Below, piece by piece: positions 9,245 to 18,222 of a stretch of DNA of 64,000 bases. Under the pieces are notes generated by a model. It saw only the letters and a list, made by a program, of their open reading frames with translations, ran no database searches and was not told the origin of the DNA. Source of the DNA: Thalassovita aquimarina. GTDB lineage: Bacteria; Pseudomonadota; Alphaproteobacteria; Rhodobacterales; Rhodobacteraceae. Location of the stretch: assembly GCF_018219815.1 (NCBI RefSeq), contig NZ_JADMKU010000006.1, forward strand, positions 1-64,000. Reading direction: 5' to 3'. A program made the translations under genes and the position numbers. Positions within the stretch are counted from its first letter, which is position 1. Each line of letters starts with the position of its first letter.

Positions 9245-9754
9245 ATGAGCAAAACGAAGAAATCTGAATTCAGCCCGAACGATTACGTGGTTTACCCGGC
9301 GCATGGCGTCGGCCAGATCATGTCGATCGAGGAACAGGAAATCGCCGGCATCACGCTGGAGCTTTTCGTGATCTCCTTCGAAAAAGACAAGATGACCCTG
9401 CGAGTGCCGACCAACAAGGCCACCGAAATCGGCATGCGGTCGCTGTCCTCGCCCGACGTGGTGAGCCAGGCGATGAAGACGCTGAAGGGCAAGGCCAAGG
9501 TGAAGCGCGCGATGTGGTCGCGCCGGGCGCAGGAATACGAACAGAAGATCAACTCGGGCGACCTGATCGCCATCGCCGAAGTGGTGCGCGACCTGCACCG
9601 CACCGACGATCAGCGCGAACAGAGCTATTCCGAGCGCCAGCTTTACGAGGCCGCGCTGGAACGGCTGACCCGCGAAGTCGCCGCCGTCGCCGGTGGGGAC
9701 GAGGTCGCCGCAGCCAAGAAGGTCGACGACGTTCTGGTGTCGCGCGCCGCCTAA
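9245..9754 (+). CDS. carD: CarD family transcriptional regulator
   Basis: A 169-residue protein. The N-terminal Tudor-like RNA-polymerase-interacting domain is recognisable from NDYVVYPAHGVGQI, and a helical C-terminal DNA-binding domain follows. CarD/CdnL proteins bind the RNA polymerase beta subunit and stabilise open complexes at many promoters, including rRNA promoters. The ATG at 9245 is chosen, with AGGAAGGA just upstream. The gene ends before a clear intrinsic terminator at 9779-9807. Confidence 0.93.
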   Translation: MSKTKKSEFSPNDYVVYPAHGVGQIMSIEEQEIAGITLELFVISFEKDKMTLRVPTNKATEIGMRSLSSPDVVSQAMKTLKGKAKVKRAMWSRRAQEYEQKINSGDLIAIAEVVRDLHRTDDQREQSYSERQLYEAALERLTREVAAVAGGDEVAAAKKVDDVLVSRAA

Positions 9755-9778
9755 GCGCCGGGCTATTGGAAACGAAAG

Positions 9779-9807
9779 GCCGCGGTCCTCCGGGAGCGCG
9801 GCTTTTT
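9779..9807 (+). terminator. intrinsic terminator of carD
   Basis: A GC stem with arms GCCGCG (9779-9784) and CGCGGC (9797-9802) is followed directly by five T residues, 25 bp after the carD stop. This is a good Rho-independent terminator. Confidence 0.8.
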
Positions 9808-9964
9808 CTTTGGGAGTTTACTTCGCTTGGAAGGGCACCAACTTTCTGGCGATTGGAATAAAATAAACGATTGCTTTGGTTGTTGTGATTTTCTATCCAA
9901 GTTTGTGCTCTGGAAGGGCATTTAGTCTTAATATTTGAAAACGTGGTGATAGCCACGGAACAAC

Positions 9965-10582
9965 ATGACAGACGTCACTGCTACGGTAGAGCAGTTGTTG
10001 GCCGCATACTGGCTGCAAGACGATCCGAAAATCCTAGATGAAAGAAGAGGTATCGAATGCCTGAGGCAGTTTGCCGAAGGAAAACGCCTATTGGTTTTCG
10101 ATGCTGTTCTTCAGCAAGCCGTTCATCACCTGAATAGTGGCTTGGCCAAGGGTGATGTTGGACAATGGATCGTTTTGGTTTGTTTTTGGGGGCACCCCCA
10201 TGCCATCTGGGATTTCATGCTCGACGCGTTATCGGTGGCTGAAAACGACGAACACTTGGTCAAGATTGCGACAGGTCTTGCTGAACATATTCTCGCGCAT
10301 TACGGATCAATGATGCCTCACTTTGAGGCACGGGCGCGTACAGATTGCCGCTTCAAGCGTATGTTAACCGGCGTTTGGCGGCATCGCATGAGCGATGATG
10401 TCTGGATGCGTCTGCGCGCGATGCAGGCCGAAGTTCCCGATCCTTTGTCCACGATGATTCCGCTCGAACATGGTGTGGAGTATATGGCTCACTCTCTCAG
10501 CCGAGAGGATCGAGTAAACGAAGATAAAAGCCGATGCCGCTACCGCCGTGATGCCGAGGGGAATTGGAGGAAAGTAAGGTGA
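9965..10582 (+). CDS. hypothetical protein, DUF6869-like
   Basis: A 205-residue soluble protein. The central segment, with PHAIWDFML, a helix with LAEHILAHYGS, then RFKRMLTGVWRH, resembles the DUF6869 pattern of small bacterial proteins of unknown function. That assignment is from memory and tentative. The coding region and its 150-bp upstream flank are clearly more AT-rich than carD and cobS on either side. It has its own AT-rich upstream region and converges on cobS. It looks like a horizontally acquired single gene. Confidence 0.65.
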   Translation: MTDVTATVEQLLAAYWLQDDPKILDERRGIECLRQFAEGKRLLVFDAVLQQAVHHLNSGLAKGDVGQWIVLVCFWGHPHAIWDFMLDALSVAENDEHLVKIATGLAEHILAHYGSMMPHFEARARTDCRFKRMLTGVWRHRMSDDVWMRLRAMQAEVPDPLSTMIPLEHGVEYMAHSLSREDRVNEDKSRCRYRRDAEGNWRKVR

Positions 10583-10638
10583 CAGCGACTTGAAAAGGAA
10601 ACAGCACAGCCATGCTGAATTTCCTCCCGAAAACCTTT

Positions 10639-11397
10639 TCAGACGCTCAGCGCCAGCAACAGTGCGATTTCGCAAACCTGCTGGCTGGCCCCCAGCACAT
10701 CCCCGGTCTGCCCTCCGATCTTGACCTTGGCCAACAACCCAACCCCTGCCACCGCCAAACCCGCCAAAACCGCCAACCCGATCACCGCCCAGCCGGTGCA
10801 CAACACCGCCACAGCCAGGGCCACGCCGCATCCGATCAGCGCCACCCGCGCCTCGGGCCGCCCCTGCGCCTTCGACAGCCCGCCGTCGCGCGCATTGGGC
10901 AGCCATGCCATCAGAACCGGCATACCCGCCCGCGACAGCGCCGCCACCGCCACCAGCGCCCACAGCCCGCCGTCCTGTCCCAACAGCGCCGACAGGCCCC
11001 ACCAGCGCGCCGCAAGCCCCAGGATCAGGGCGATCACACCGTAGGACCCGATATGGCTGTCGTTCATGATCTCCAGCCGCCGCTCGCGGGTCCAGCCGCC
11101 CCAGAACCCGTCGGCCATGTCGGCCAGACCGTCCTCGTGCATCGCGCCGGTCACCATCACCAGTGCCAGCAGCACCAGCAAAGCCGTTGGTTCCGCCGCC
11201 AGCCCCAGCCACAGCGTCCCGGCAGCCACCAAAGCGGCGACAGCGCCGACGGCCACCCCGGCCAGCGGATAGGCCCAGGCGGCGCGCGCCCCGCGCGCAT
11301 AGGCGGCATCGGGCAGGCGCAGCGGCAGCCGGGTCAGCAATCCCGTTGCCACCGCGATATCCCGCAACGCCGTTCTGACCGTGTCGCTTTTGCGCAT
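10639..11397 (-). CDS. cobS: adenosylcobinamide-GDP ribazoletransferase
   Basis: Cobalamin-5'-phosphate synthase of about 252 residues, a multi-pass membrane enzyme. It joins adenosylcobinamide-GDP with alpha-ribazole (phosphate) in the last step of B12 assembly. Family marks are [26 protein letters not shown] near the N-terminus (read as overlapping short pieces), the acidic [15 protein letters not shown] motif and several Ala/Leu-rich helices. Start ATG at 11397, because upstream in-frame starts run into cobT. It is divergent from cobT with an 81-bp gap. Confidence 0.92.
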   Translation of the reverse strand: MRKSDTVRTALRDIAVATGLLTRLPLRLPDAAYARGARAAWAYPLAGVAVGAVAALVAAGTLWLGLAAEPTALLVLLALVMVTGAMHEDGLADMADGFWGGWTRERRLEIMNDSHIGSYGVIALILGLAARWWGLSALLGQDGGLWALVAVAALSRAGMPVLMAWLPNARDGGLSKAQGRPEARVALIGCGVALAVAVLCTGWAVIGLAVLAGLAVAGVGLLAKVKIGGQTGDVLGASQQVCEIALLLALSV

Positions 11398-11478
11398 CGA
11401 ATGGGTCCAATCTATTCCTTGCCCCCCGATAGCATTGGGATAAACAGGCAGGCAACAAAGGAAAAAGGACCCGAGCAC

Positions 11479-12492
11479 ATGACCCAAGCCTTCCGCAGCC
11501 TCGACGAATTCCGCGCGCTTCTGGCACAGGCCCCCGCCGCCGACCTGACCGCCCGCAAAGAGGCGGAGGCGCGCAACGGCCAGCTGACCAAGCCCCCCGG
11601 CGCGCTCGGGCGGCTGGAAGACCTTGCGATCTGGTATGCCGGCTGGCGCGGCACCGCGCGGCCGGAGCTCGCCGCGCCGCAGGTCGTGGTCTTCGCCGGC
11701 AATCACGGCGTGACCGCGCAGGGCGTGTCAGCCTTCCCGGCGGAAGTGACCGAACAGATGGTGCTGAACTTCGAACATGGCGGCGCCGCGATCAACCAGC
11801 TGTCGAAAGCCTTTGGCGCCTCGATGGACGTGCATGCGCTGTCGCTCGATACCCCGACCGCCGATTTCACCCAGGGCCCCGCGATGAGCGAGCAGGAACT
11901 GGTCGCGGCCCTGCTGACCGGCTGGAGCGCCGTTGGTGACGAAACCGACCTGCTGGTCACTGGCGAAATGGGCATCGGCAACACCACCTCGGCGGCGGCC
12001 ATCGCGCACGCGCTCTATGGTGGCGCGGCGGATGACTGGACCGGGCGGGGCACCGGTGTCGACGATGCGGGGCTCGCCAACAAGACCCGCGTCGTGGCCG
12101 AGGCGAGCGCCCTGCATGGCGGTCAGGGCGACGGGATCGAGGTGCTGCGCCGTCTCGGCGGCCGCGAAGTCGCGGCGATGGCCGGGGCCATCGCGCGGGC
12201 GCGGTCCTTGCGCATCCCGGTGATCCTCGACGGTTTCATCTGCTGCGCCGCCGCCGCCTGCCTCGCCGCCACCGAGGATGGCGCGCTCGACCATTGCGTC
12301 GCGGGCCATGCCAGCGCCGAGGCCGCGCATCAGGCGCTTCTGGGCAAACTGGGCAAGGAACCGCTGCTCTCGCTCGGGTTGCGCCTCGGCGAAGGGTCGG
12401 GCGCGGCACTGGCCATCGGCGTGCTGAAAGGCGCCATCGCCTGCCATTCCGGCATGGCCACCTTCGCCGAAGCTGGCGTCTCGGACGGCTAG
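11479..12492 (+). CDS. cobT: nicotinate-nucleotide-dimethylbenzimidazole phosphoribosyltransferase
   Basis: A 337-residue enzyme that makes alpha-ribazole phosphate from nicotinate mononucleotide and dimethylbenzimidazole, supplying the substrate of CobS next door. Recognised from [30 protein letters not shown] and the C-terminal [13 protein letters not shown] segment, whose glutamate is the catalytic base in the family. Length is normal. The 81-bp gap to cobS is too short for a cobalamin riboswitch, and none is seen. Confidence 0.95.
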   Translation: MTQAFRSLDEFRALLAQAPAADLTARKEAEARNGQLTKPPGALGRLEDLAIWYAGWRGTARPELAAPQVVVFAGNHGVTAQGVSAFPAEVTEQMVLNFEHGGAAINQLSKAFGASMDVHALSLDTPTADFTQGPAMSEQELVAALLTGWSAVGDETDLLVTGEMGIGNTTSAAAIAHALYGGAADDWTGRGTGVDDAGLANKTRVVAEASALHGGQGDGIEVLRRLGGREVAAMAGAIARARSLRIPVILDGFICCAAAACLAATEDGALDHCVAGHASAEAAHQALLGKLGKEPLLSLGLRLGEGSGAALAIGVLKGAIACHSGMATFAEAGVSDG

Positions 12493-12568
12493 GGTCTTCT
12501 TCTTTTTGAAAATATCCCGGGGGAGCCGCTGAAAATCACCGATTTTCAGCGGCGGGGGCAGCGCCCCC
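12493..12568 (+). repeat. intergenic repeat element, copy 1
   Basis: This begins with GGTCTTCT and a TTTTTGAAAA-TATCCCGGGGG arm, and ends with GGGGGCAGCGCCCCC. Between the arms lies a private hairpin with 13-bp perfect arms and a 3-nt loop (12525-12553). A second copy with the same arms but a different hairpin is at 59225-59292. It sits directly after the cobT stop and before the convergent antiporter gene, so it may also act in transcript 3'-end formation. Confidence 0.7.
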
Positions 12569-12607
12569 AATGCCCGGTACAGCCCGCCCTATACCGGCGC
12601 GTGCGGC

Positions 12608-14482
12608 TCACTCCCGCTCCGCCTCGCGCTTTTCCAGCTGCGCCAGAAGCGCGGTTTCCAGATCCTTTTCCAGTTCCTGCGCCCGTTTCACATAGGCTGG
12701 GTTCTGCGCCGAGGGCACATTCGGATCCCAGACCTGCGCCAGTTCCCGGATCGCCACCCGGTCGTGGCGGTAAAACACCTTCTCGGCCTCGGCGGCCTCG
12801 AATTCGGTCAGGCCGATGTTTTCCAGCACGTAGCGCCCGGCGCGCAGCGAGCTGTCGAAGGTTTCGCGCACGATGTCGTTGGCCCCGGCCGCATAAAGCT
12901 GGAACACGTGGGTGCGGTCGCGGGCGCGGGCGATGATGTGCAGGTCGGGCCGTTCGCGCCGGGCAAAAGTCACCAACCGCGTCGCCGCCGCCTGATCGTC
13001 CAGCGCCACCACCAGCACCCGCGCGTCCTTCAGCCCCGCCGCATGCAGCAGCTCAGGCCGGGTTGGATCGCCGAAGAACCCCTTGAAGCCGAACTGCCGC
13101 ATCAGCCGGATGGTTTCCATGTCGTGGTCCAGTACCACCGTCTTGAACCCGCTCGATTGCACCAGCCGGTTGACGATCTGACCGAACCGGCCGATCCCGG
13201 CGATGATCACCGGCCCCTGTTCGTCGATCAGGTCGGGTTCCTGCGCCTCGCCCTCGCCGCTCAGCCGCGACAGGACGTCATAAAGGATGAACAAAAGCGG
13301 CGTCGCCAGCATCGACAGTGCCACCACAAGCGACAACCGGTCGACCAGCCCTTCGGGCAACACGTGCTGCTGGCGCGAAAACGACAGCAGCACGAAACCG
13401 AATTCCCCCGCTTGCGCCAGCGACAGGGTGAACAGCCACTTGCTGCGTCCCTTCAGCCGGAACAGCAGCCCCAGCAGGTACAGCACCGCCCCCTTGATCA
13501 GCAGGACGGTCAGCGTCAGCCCGATCAGGTCCAGCGGTTCGCGCAGGAATACCTCGAAATCGATGCCGGCACCGACGGTGATGAAAAACAGGCCCAGCAA
13601 AAGCCCCTTGAACGGTTCGATATCGCTTTCCAGCTCGTGGCGGAATTCGCTGTTGGCCAGAACCACGCCGGCCAGGAAGGTGCCAAGCGCCGGCGACAGC
13701 CCGACCGAGGCCATCACCAGCGCGATCCCCAGCACCATCAGCAGCGCCAGCGCGGTATACATCTCGCGCAACCGCGCGTGATGGATGAAGGCAAACAGCG
13801 GCCGGGTCAGGAAAATCCCCGCCAGGATGACCGCCGCAACCGCCGCCAGCGTGACCAGAGTCACGCCCCAGCCCGGCAGGCCTTCGACGAGCGACAGCGC
13901 GTTATGCGCCGCCTCGCCGTGGTCGCCGCCGCGCGCGATCGATCCGTCTTGCTGCAGGCTGACCGCGGGCTTCAGCGCCAGAAGAGGCAGCAGCGCCAGC
14001 ATCGGGATCACTGCGATATCCTGCGTCAGCAGCACCGAAAAGGCCGATCGTCCGCCGCCGGTCTGCATCAATCCCTTTTCCGACAGGGTCTGCAGCACGA
14101 TCGCGGTCGAGGACAGCGCGAAGATCAGCCCCACCGCCAGCGCCGGGCGCCAATCCAGCCCCAGCACCATCGACAGCACCATGATCGCCGCCGTCGACAG
14201 CCCGATCTGCAGCCCGCCCAGCCCGATCAGCTTGTGCCGCATGTCCCACAGCGCGCGCGGTTCCAGTTCCAGCCCGATCAGGAACAGCATCATCACCACG
14301 CCGAATTCGGCGAAATGCTGCAGGTCGCGGGTTTCGGCACCGACCAGCCCCAGGACCGGGCCGATCACGATGCCGGCGGTCAGGTAGCCCAGCACCGATC
14401 CCAGCCCCAGCCGGGCGGCCAAGGGCACCGCGATCACGGCGGCCAGAAGGTAGATGGTGGCGGCAAACAGAAACTCATGCAT
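12608..14482 (-). CDS. CPA2 monovalent cation:proton antiporter with RCK domain
   Basis: A 624-residue membrane protein. About 12 helices of the Na+/H+ exchanger fold occupy residues 1-390 (for example LTAGIVIGPVLGL and LPGWGVTLVTLAA). A cytosolic RCK/TrkA-N nucleotide-binding domain starts near residue 412 with VIIAGIGRFGQIVNRL. This is the KefB/KefC layout of potassium efflux antiporters. The C-terminus is acidic and helical. A separate KefF/KefG-like flavin partner is not adjacent. It ends on the far side of the repeat element behind cobT. Confidence 0.88.
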   Translation of the reverse strand: MHEFLFAATIYLLAAVIAVPLAARLGLGSVLGYLTAGIVIGPVLGLVGAETRDLQHFAEFGVVMMLFLIGLELEPRALWDMRHKLIGLGGLQIGLSTAAIMVLSMVLGLDWRPALAVGLIFALSSTAIVLQTLSEKGLMQTGGGRSAFSVLLTQDIAVIPMLALLPLLALKPAVSLQQDGSIARGGDHGEAAHNALSLVEGLPGWGVTLVTLAAVAAVILAGIFLTRPLFAFIHHARLREMYTALALLMVLGIALVMASVGLSPALGTFLAGVVLANSEFRHELESDIEPFKGLLLGLFFITVGAGIDFEVFLREPLDLIGLTLTVLLIKGAVLYLLGLLFRLKGRSKWLFTLSLAQAGEFGFVLLSFSRQQHVLPEGLVDRLSLVVALSMLATPLLFILYDVLSRLSGEGEAQEPDLIDEQGPVIIAGIGRFGQIVNRLVQSSGFKTVVLDHDMETIRLMRQFGFKGFFGDPTRPELLHAAGLKDARVLVVALDDQAAATRLVTFARRERPDLHIIARARDRTHVFQLYAAGANDIVRETFDSSLRAGRYVLENIGLTEFEAAEAEKVFYRHDRVAIRELAQVWDPNVPSAQNPAYVKRAQELEKDLETALLAQLEKREAERE

Positions 14483-14499
14483 GATGTCGGGTCGGCCTT

Positions 14500-14955
14500 T
14501 CAGGTCGGCAGGGGGGCGTCTTGTTTGAACTGGTCCATCACGATCTGGCTTTGAACACGGGACACGGCGGGATGGGGCAGCAGAACTTCGTGGATCAGGG
14601 TGTTGAGCGCGGTCAGGTCGGTGCAGAATATCCGCAGCAGGTAATCGGCATCCCCGGTCAGGGTCCAGGCGCTGGTGATCTCGGGGCGCAGCCCCACCAG
14701 CCGGGCGAAGCTCTTCGACTGGTCCGGCCCGTGCGTGCCCAGTTGCACCTGCACGAAGGCCTGCACGTTCAATCCCAGCCGCTTCGGATCGAGCTTCGCG
14801 GCGTAGTTGACGATATAGCCCTCCGCCTCCAGCCGCTGCCGCCGCCGCCCGGCCTGGCTCGGCGACAGGTTCAGCATCTCCGACAGTTCCTGCGCGGTCA
14901 GATGGGCGTTTTTCTGCAGCGCGGACAGCAGCCGCTGATCGGTTTCATCAAGCAT
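14500..14955 (-). CDS. Lrp/AsnC family transcriptional regulator
   Basis: A 151-residue regulator with an N-terminal winged-helix (LSALQKNAHLTAQELSEMLN) and a C-terminal RAM/ligand-binding domain (GDADYLLRIFCTDLTAL). It ends 17 bp before the antiporter gene and is divergent from hppD. That position makes an amino-acid-responsive role at hppD (tyrosine/phenylalanine catabolism) the most natural inference. The 141-bp shared intergenic region is AT-rich, as expected for Lrp-type sites. Confidence 0.9.
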   Translation of the reverse strand: MLDETDQRLLSALQKNAHLTAQELSEMLNLSPSQAGRRRQRLEAEGYIVNYAAKLDPKRLGLNVQAFVQVQLGTHGPDQSKSFARLVGLRPEITSAWTLTGDADYLLRIFCTDLTALNTLIHEVLLPHPAVSRVQSQIVMDQFKQDAPLPT

Positions 14956-15096
14956 ATGCGTGGTTTTTCCATTTTTCTCAAAGCTAATGCAAATTCACCG
15001 CATGGCAACCGCGAAATTATACAAATAATGCGCAAATTTCCGGCCAGTTAGCTCCTATCTTCGGCGCGACAACACAGCGAACAGGAGGATACGCGC
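14956..15096. promoter_or_regulatory. divergent promoter region, Lrp-type gene / hppD
   Basis: An AT-rich 141-bp region between the two start codons, containing ATTATACAAATAATGCGC and a TATCTT box about 40 bp before hppD. An AGGAGG ribosome-binding site lies immediately upstream of hppD. It probably carries both promoters and the regulator's operator. The exact site cannot be fixed by eye. Confidence 0.4.
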
Positions 15097-16194
15097 ATGG
15101 GACCTTTCCCACATGACGCCCCGCAGGCCAAGATAACCCCCGAAAACCCCGCCGGCACCGACGGGTTCGAATTCGTCGAATTCGCCCACCCGAATGCCGA
15201 TGAACTGCGCGAGCTCTTCACCAAGATGGGCTACACCAAGGTCGCCAAGCACAAGACCAAGAACGTCGAGCTTTGGCAGCAGGGCGACATCACCTACATC
15301 ATCAACGACGAACCGGGCAGCTTCGCCAGCAAGTTCGTCGAGGAACACGGCCCCTGTGCCCCGGCGATGGGCTGGCGCGTAGTGGACGCGCAGCACGCCT
15401 TCGATCACGCGGTGAAAATGGGGGCGGAGCCCTATGAAGGCGACGACAAGACGCTGGACTGGCCCGCGATCAAGGGCATCGGCGGATCGCTGATCTATTT
15501 CACCGACCAGTATCACGATACCTCGCCCTATAACGAGGAATTCGACTGGCTGTGCGATTCCAAGCCCGAAGGCGTCGGCTTCTATTACCTCGACCACCTG
15601 ACTCACAACGTGTTCAAGGGCAACATGGACAAGTGGTTCAAGTTCTACGGCGACCTGTTCAACTTCCGTGAAATCCGCTTCTTCGATATCGAGGGCAAGT
15701 TCACCGGCCTGTTCAGCCGCGCGCTGACCTCGCCCTGCGGCCGTATCCGCATCCCGATCAACGAAGACCGTGGCGAAACCGGCCAGATCGTTGCCTATCT
15801 GAAAAAATACAACGGCGAAGGCATTCAGCACATCGCGGTCGGGTCGGACGATATCTATTCCGCGACCGATACCATTGCCGAAAACGGCATCAAGTTCATG
15901 CCCGGCCCCAACGATGCTTATTACGACCTGTCGAAGGAACGGGTCGTGGGGCACGATGAACCGCTCGACCGGATGAAGAAACACGGCATCCTGATCGACG
16001 GCGAAGGCGTGGTCGATGGCGGCGAAACCAAGATTCTGCTGCAGATCTTCTCGAAAACCGTGATCGGGCCGATCTTCTTCGAGTTCATTCAGCGCAAGGG
16101 CGATGACGGCTTCGGCGAGGGCAACTTCAAGGCGCTGTTCGAATCGATCGAACGCGAACAGATCGAAAGCGGCGAGATTCAGGCCGCGGAATAG
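15097..16194 (+). CDS. hppD: 4-hydroxyphenylpyruvate dioxygenase
   Basis: A 365-residue non-haem iron enzyme that converts 4-hydroxyphenylpyruvate to homogentisate in tyrosine breakdown. It has two vicinal-oxygen-chelate halves. The C-terminal half has the iron-ligand histidine segments (YYLDHLTHNVFKG, GIQHIAVGSDDI) and the terminal LLQIFSKTVIGPIFFEFIQR region with the glutamate ligand. Length is normal for bacterial HPPD. An AGGAGG site precedes the ATG. The gene is divergent from an Lrp-type regulator and ends before a strong bidirectional hairpin. Confidence 0.95.
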   Translation: MGPFPHDAPQAKITPENPAGTDGFEFVEFAHPNADELRELFTKMGYTKVAKHKTKNVELWQQGDITYIINDEPGSFASKFVEEHGPCAPAMGWRVVDAQHAFDHAVKMGAEPYEGDDKTLDWPAIKGIGGSLIYFTDQYHDTSPYNEEFDWLCDSKPEGVGFYYLDHLTHNVFKGNMDKWFKFYGDLFNFREIRFFDIEGKFTGLFSRALTSPCGRIRIPINEDRGETGQIVAYLKKYNGEGIQHIAVGSDDIYSATDTIAENGIKFMPGPNDAYYDLSKERVVGHDEPLDRMKKHGILIDGEGVVDGGETKILLQIFSKTVIGPIFFEFIQRKGDDGFGEGNFKALFESIEREQIESGEIQAAE

Positions 16195-16214
16195 GGGTGT
16201 CCGCATCCGGTTTT

Positions 16215-16242
16215 GAAAGTCCCTGCGCATGCAGGGACTTTC
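16215..16242. terminator. bidirectional hairpin between hppD and the repeat protein gene
   Basis: A 12-bp perfect stem (16215-16226 with 16231-16242) and a 4-nt GCAT loop. Short T-rich or A-rich flanks lie on both sides. It sits between two convergent genes, so it can serve both strands. Confidence 0.65.
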
Positions 16243-16263
16243 ATACCGCGCCGGGTGGCGCAT

Positions 16264-17988
16264 TCAGCATGTGCTGGCAAACGCCGCGATCGGGCCAAAT
16301 ATGGCGCTGATCCAGGCGAGAGCTATGGCGCTGAAGCAGGCGCCGAGCCCGGGTATACCGACCAGCGCCCCAAGCACGGGCAGGATAACGCCGCCGATGA
16401 CCTTGGTGATTTCCTTCGCTAGGTCGCAGATCGACTTGTCGCATTTCCTGCGCCACCATTCCAACAATCCCAATCCGGAAACGGCCAGCCCGAGACCTGC
16501 CCAAAGCACCCAGGGGCAGCAGCCGGAAAGGACAATAGCGACTACGCCCGCGGCCAAGGTCGACTGACCCGATATAAGCAAGGCCACGTTGCACGGCTTG
16601 TTGGGGCAGAAAATCGCATAGATGATCCCGCCTACAAGCGCTGCGATGGCCGCTGCGGCGGCCGCAATCCAAAGCGCTGTCGCGGCAGGCGGCACGCAAA
16701 GGGCAAGCAGCCCGGCCAGTATCGCGAGCGCCGCAGCGATCGCCACCAGAAGCCTCAGCAAGCCACAGCCGAACCCTTCGTCATCCGTAGGCGGTGTCGT
16801 CGGCGGCTCTGAAGGCTCACAGGACGGGACCTGCACCTGCAGGCTGCCGCCGTCGCATCCCGCCGGGGACGTGACAACCACGTTGAAAGTCTGGTTCGTG
16901 TTTCCGGAATACGGCCCGGTATGCGAAAGAGTCTGGCTTCCCGATCCGGACACCTGGTCCAGAACCGTGCCGTTCGAATCCTGCAGTTCCGCATCGAACT
17001 GTGCTGGCGCGGTTAACGTCGCCTGGATCGTCACGCTGCGCCGTCCCTGATCGTCGCATTTTTCGCCGACAACATGGAAGAATGATATTTCCGGGCACAC
17101 ACATGGCGGTATGTCGATGGTGATTTCGTGGTCGGTATTGCAGTGGGCCGGATCGGTTACCACGACCTTGAAAACCACAGAGCTGCCTCCGGGCGCCATC
17201 TGTGTGTGGGTCAGCACCAGTGTGCCTGTTCCGGATTGTTGTGCGAGAACATTGCCCACCGCATCACGGAGTTCCGCGGCATAGGGATCGCCCGATGCTG
17301 GCGTTAGGGTAGCGGTAACTGTGAGTTCCCTATTCCCGTCTTCATCGCACGGTCCGATTTCATAATCGGAACTGATCGTGTCCGGGCAGGGCTGGCAACT
17401 GGGGAATGACAGCGGAATGGAAATGCCGGGGCAATTCGCCGGCGATGTCACCTCAACGGTGAATGTCTCGCTGCCGGAATAATCACCGACGACAGACAGG
17501 GTCTGTGCGCCCGGTCCGGCCACGGTATCCAGGACGGTCCCGCCCGAGTCTTTCAAATCGGCCGAATATGCCCCCGCGGAATTCAGCTGCGCAGAAATGT
17601 TGACCGTGGATGTGCCGTTGGCATTGCAGTCTCCAATCGAGATGCCGGTCCACTGAACCGTGGGGCACATCCCCACCGTGGGGGGACAATCAAGATTGAA
17701 CTCGGCCTTGTTATCGCAGTTTCCTTCGCCATCGTCACATTTGACGACCAGATCGATACGGCTGCCACAGGCGCAGGTATCCAGGGCGGGATCAAATTCG
17801 AACTCCCATGTGTTCGGCGTCACACCCGTATCGACCGGTATACCCGATTTCGTTTTGCTTTGATTTTGGCAGAAAATGGTAACCGATACGGAGCGGCATC
17901 CTTCCGCAGTGCCGGATACTTTTATCTTGTCCAGCACGCCGCCAGTTGAAGACCCAATCGGAGGATTGATAGTGATGCTGCAGGCCAC
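16264..17988 (-). CDS. Cys-rich triple-repeat protein with C-terminal membrane segments
   Basis: A 574-residue protein of unknown function with no N-terminal signal peptide. After a distinct Cys-rich N-terminal domain (1-105) come three diverged repeats of about 90-97 residues (108-198, 201-297, 299-390). Each shows the order CP..., an acidic Cys turn, a strand, ...ELxD..G.VL...G.G, YSG-like, VxVTSPAxC and a closing C. They look like small beta-sandwich (Ig/PKD-like) domains. A Pro/Thr/Asp linker (391-404) leads to about five hydrophobic helices (409-573) with interspersed Cys pairs. GTG start at 17988, with GGAAGGA 6 nt upstream. No partner gene is obvious. Confidence 0.7.
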   Translation of the reverse strand: MACSITINPPIGSSTGGVLDKIKVSGTAEGCRSVSVTIFCQNQSKTKSGIPVDTGVTPNTWEFEFDPALDTCACGSRIDLVVKCDDGEGNCDNKAEFNLDCPPTVGMCPTVQWTGISIGDCNANGTSTVNISAQLNSAGAYSADLKDSGGTVLDTVAGPGAQTLSVVGDYSGSETFTVEVTSPANCPGISIPLSFPSCQPCPDTISSDYEIGPCDEDGNRELTVTATLTPASGDPYAAELRDAVGNVLAQQSGTGTLVLTHTQMAPGGSSVVFKVVVTDPAHCNTDHEITIDIPPCVCPEISFFHVVGEKCDDQGRRSVTIQATLTAPAQFDAELQDSNGTVLDQVSGSGSQTLSHTGPYSGNTNQTFNVVVTSPAGCDGGSLQVQVPSCEPSEPPTTPPTDDEGFGCGLLRLLVAIAAALAILAGLLALCVPPAATALWIAAAAAAIAALVGGIIYAIFCPNKPCNVALLISGQSTLAAGVVAIVLSGCCPWVLWAGLGLAVSGLGLLEWWRRKCDKSICDLAKEITKVIGGVILPVLGALVGIPGLGACFSAIALAWISAIFGPIAAFASTC

Positions 17989-18222
17989 ATTCTATCCTTC
18001 CATAATGATTTTGTTTGAAATCTCCGTATGAGGGTATCATCAAATCGAAAAAACGCCAAATGCGGGTTTCATTGATTCCCTGCGGGCGTTGGTGACCCCG
18101 TCATCTATCTGCTGTTTCAGCCACCCTGGCGGCATTGACGGAATCCGAAGCGTTTCGTCCTGCAAAATGCACAAATGGCCACAAAAGCATGCGGCATGGT
18201 GGTTGGAGGTTGTGGTGGGAAA

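Noticed and set aside
11398-11478. Cobalamin riboswitch between cobS and cobT
   Set aside because: The gap is only 81 bp and shows no B12-box-like sequence.
12764-14554. 596-codon open frame antisense to the CPA2 antiporter
   Set aside because: Extreme Gln/Arg/His content, no family match; a shadow of the real gene.
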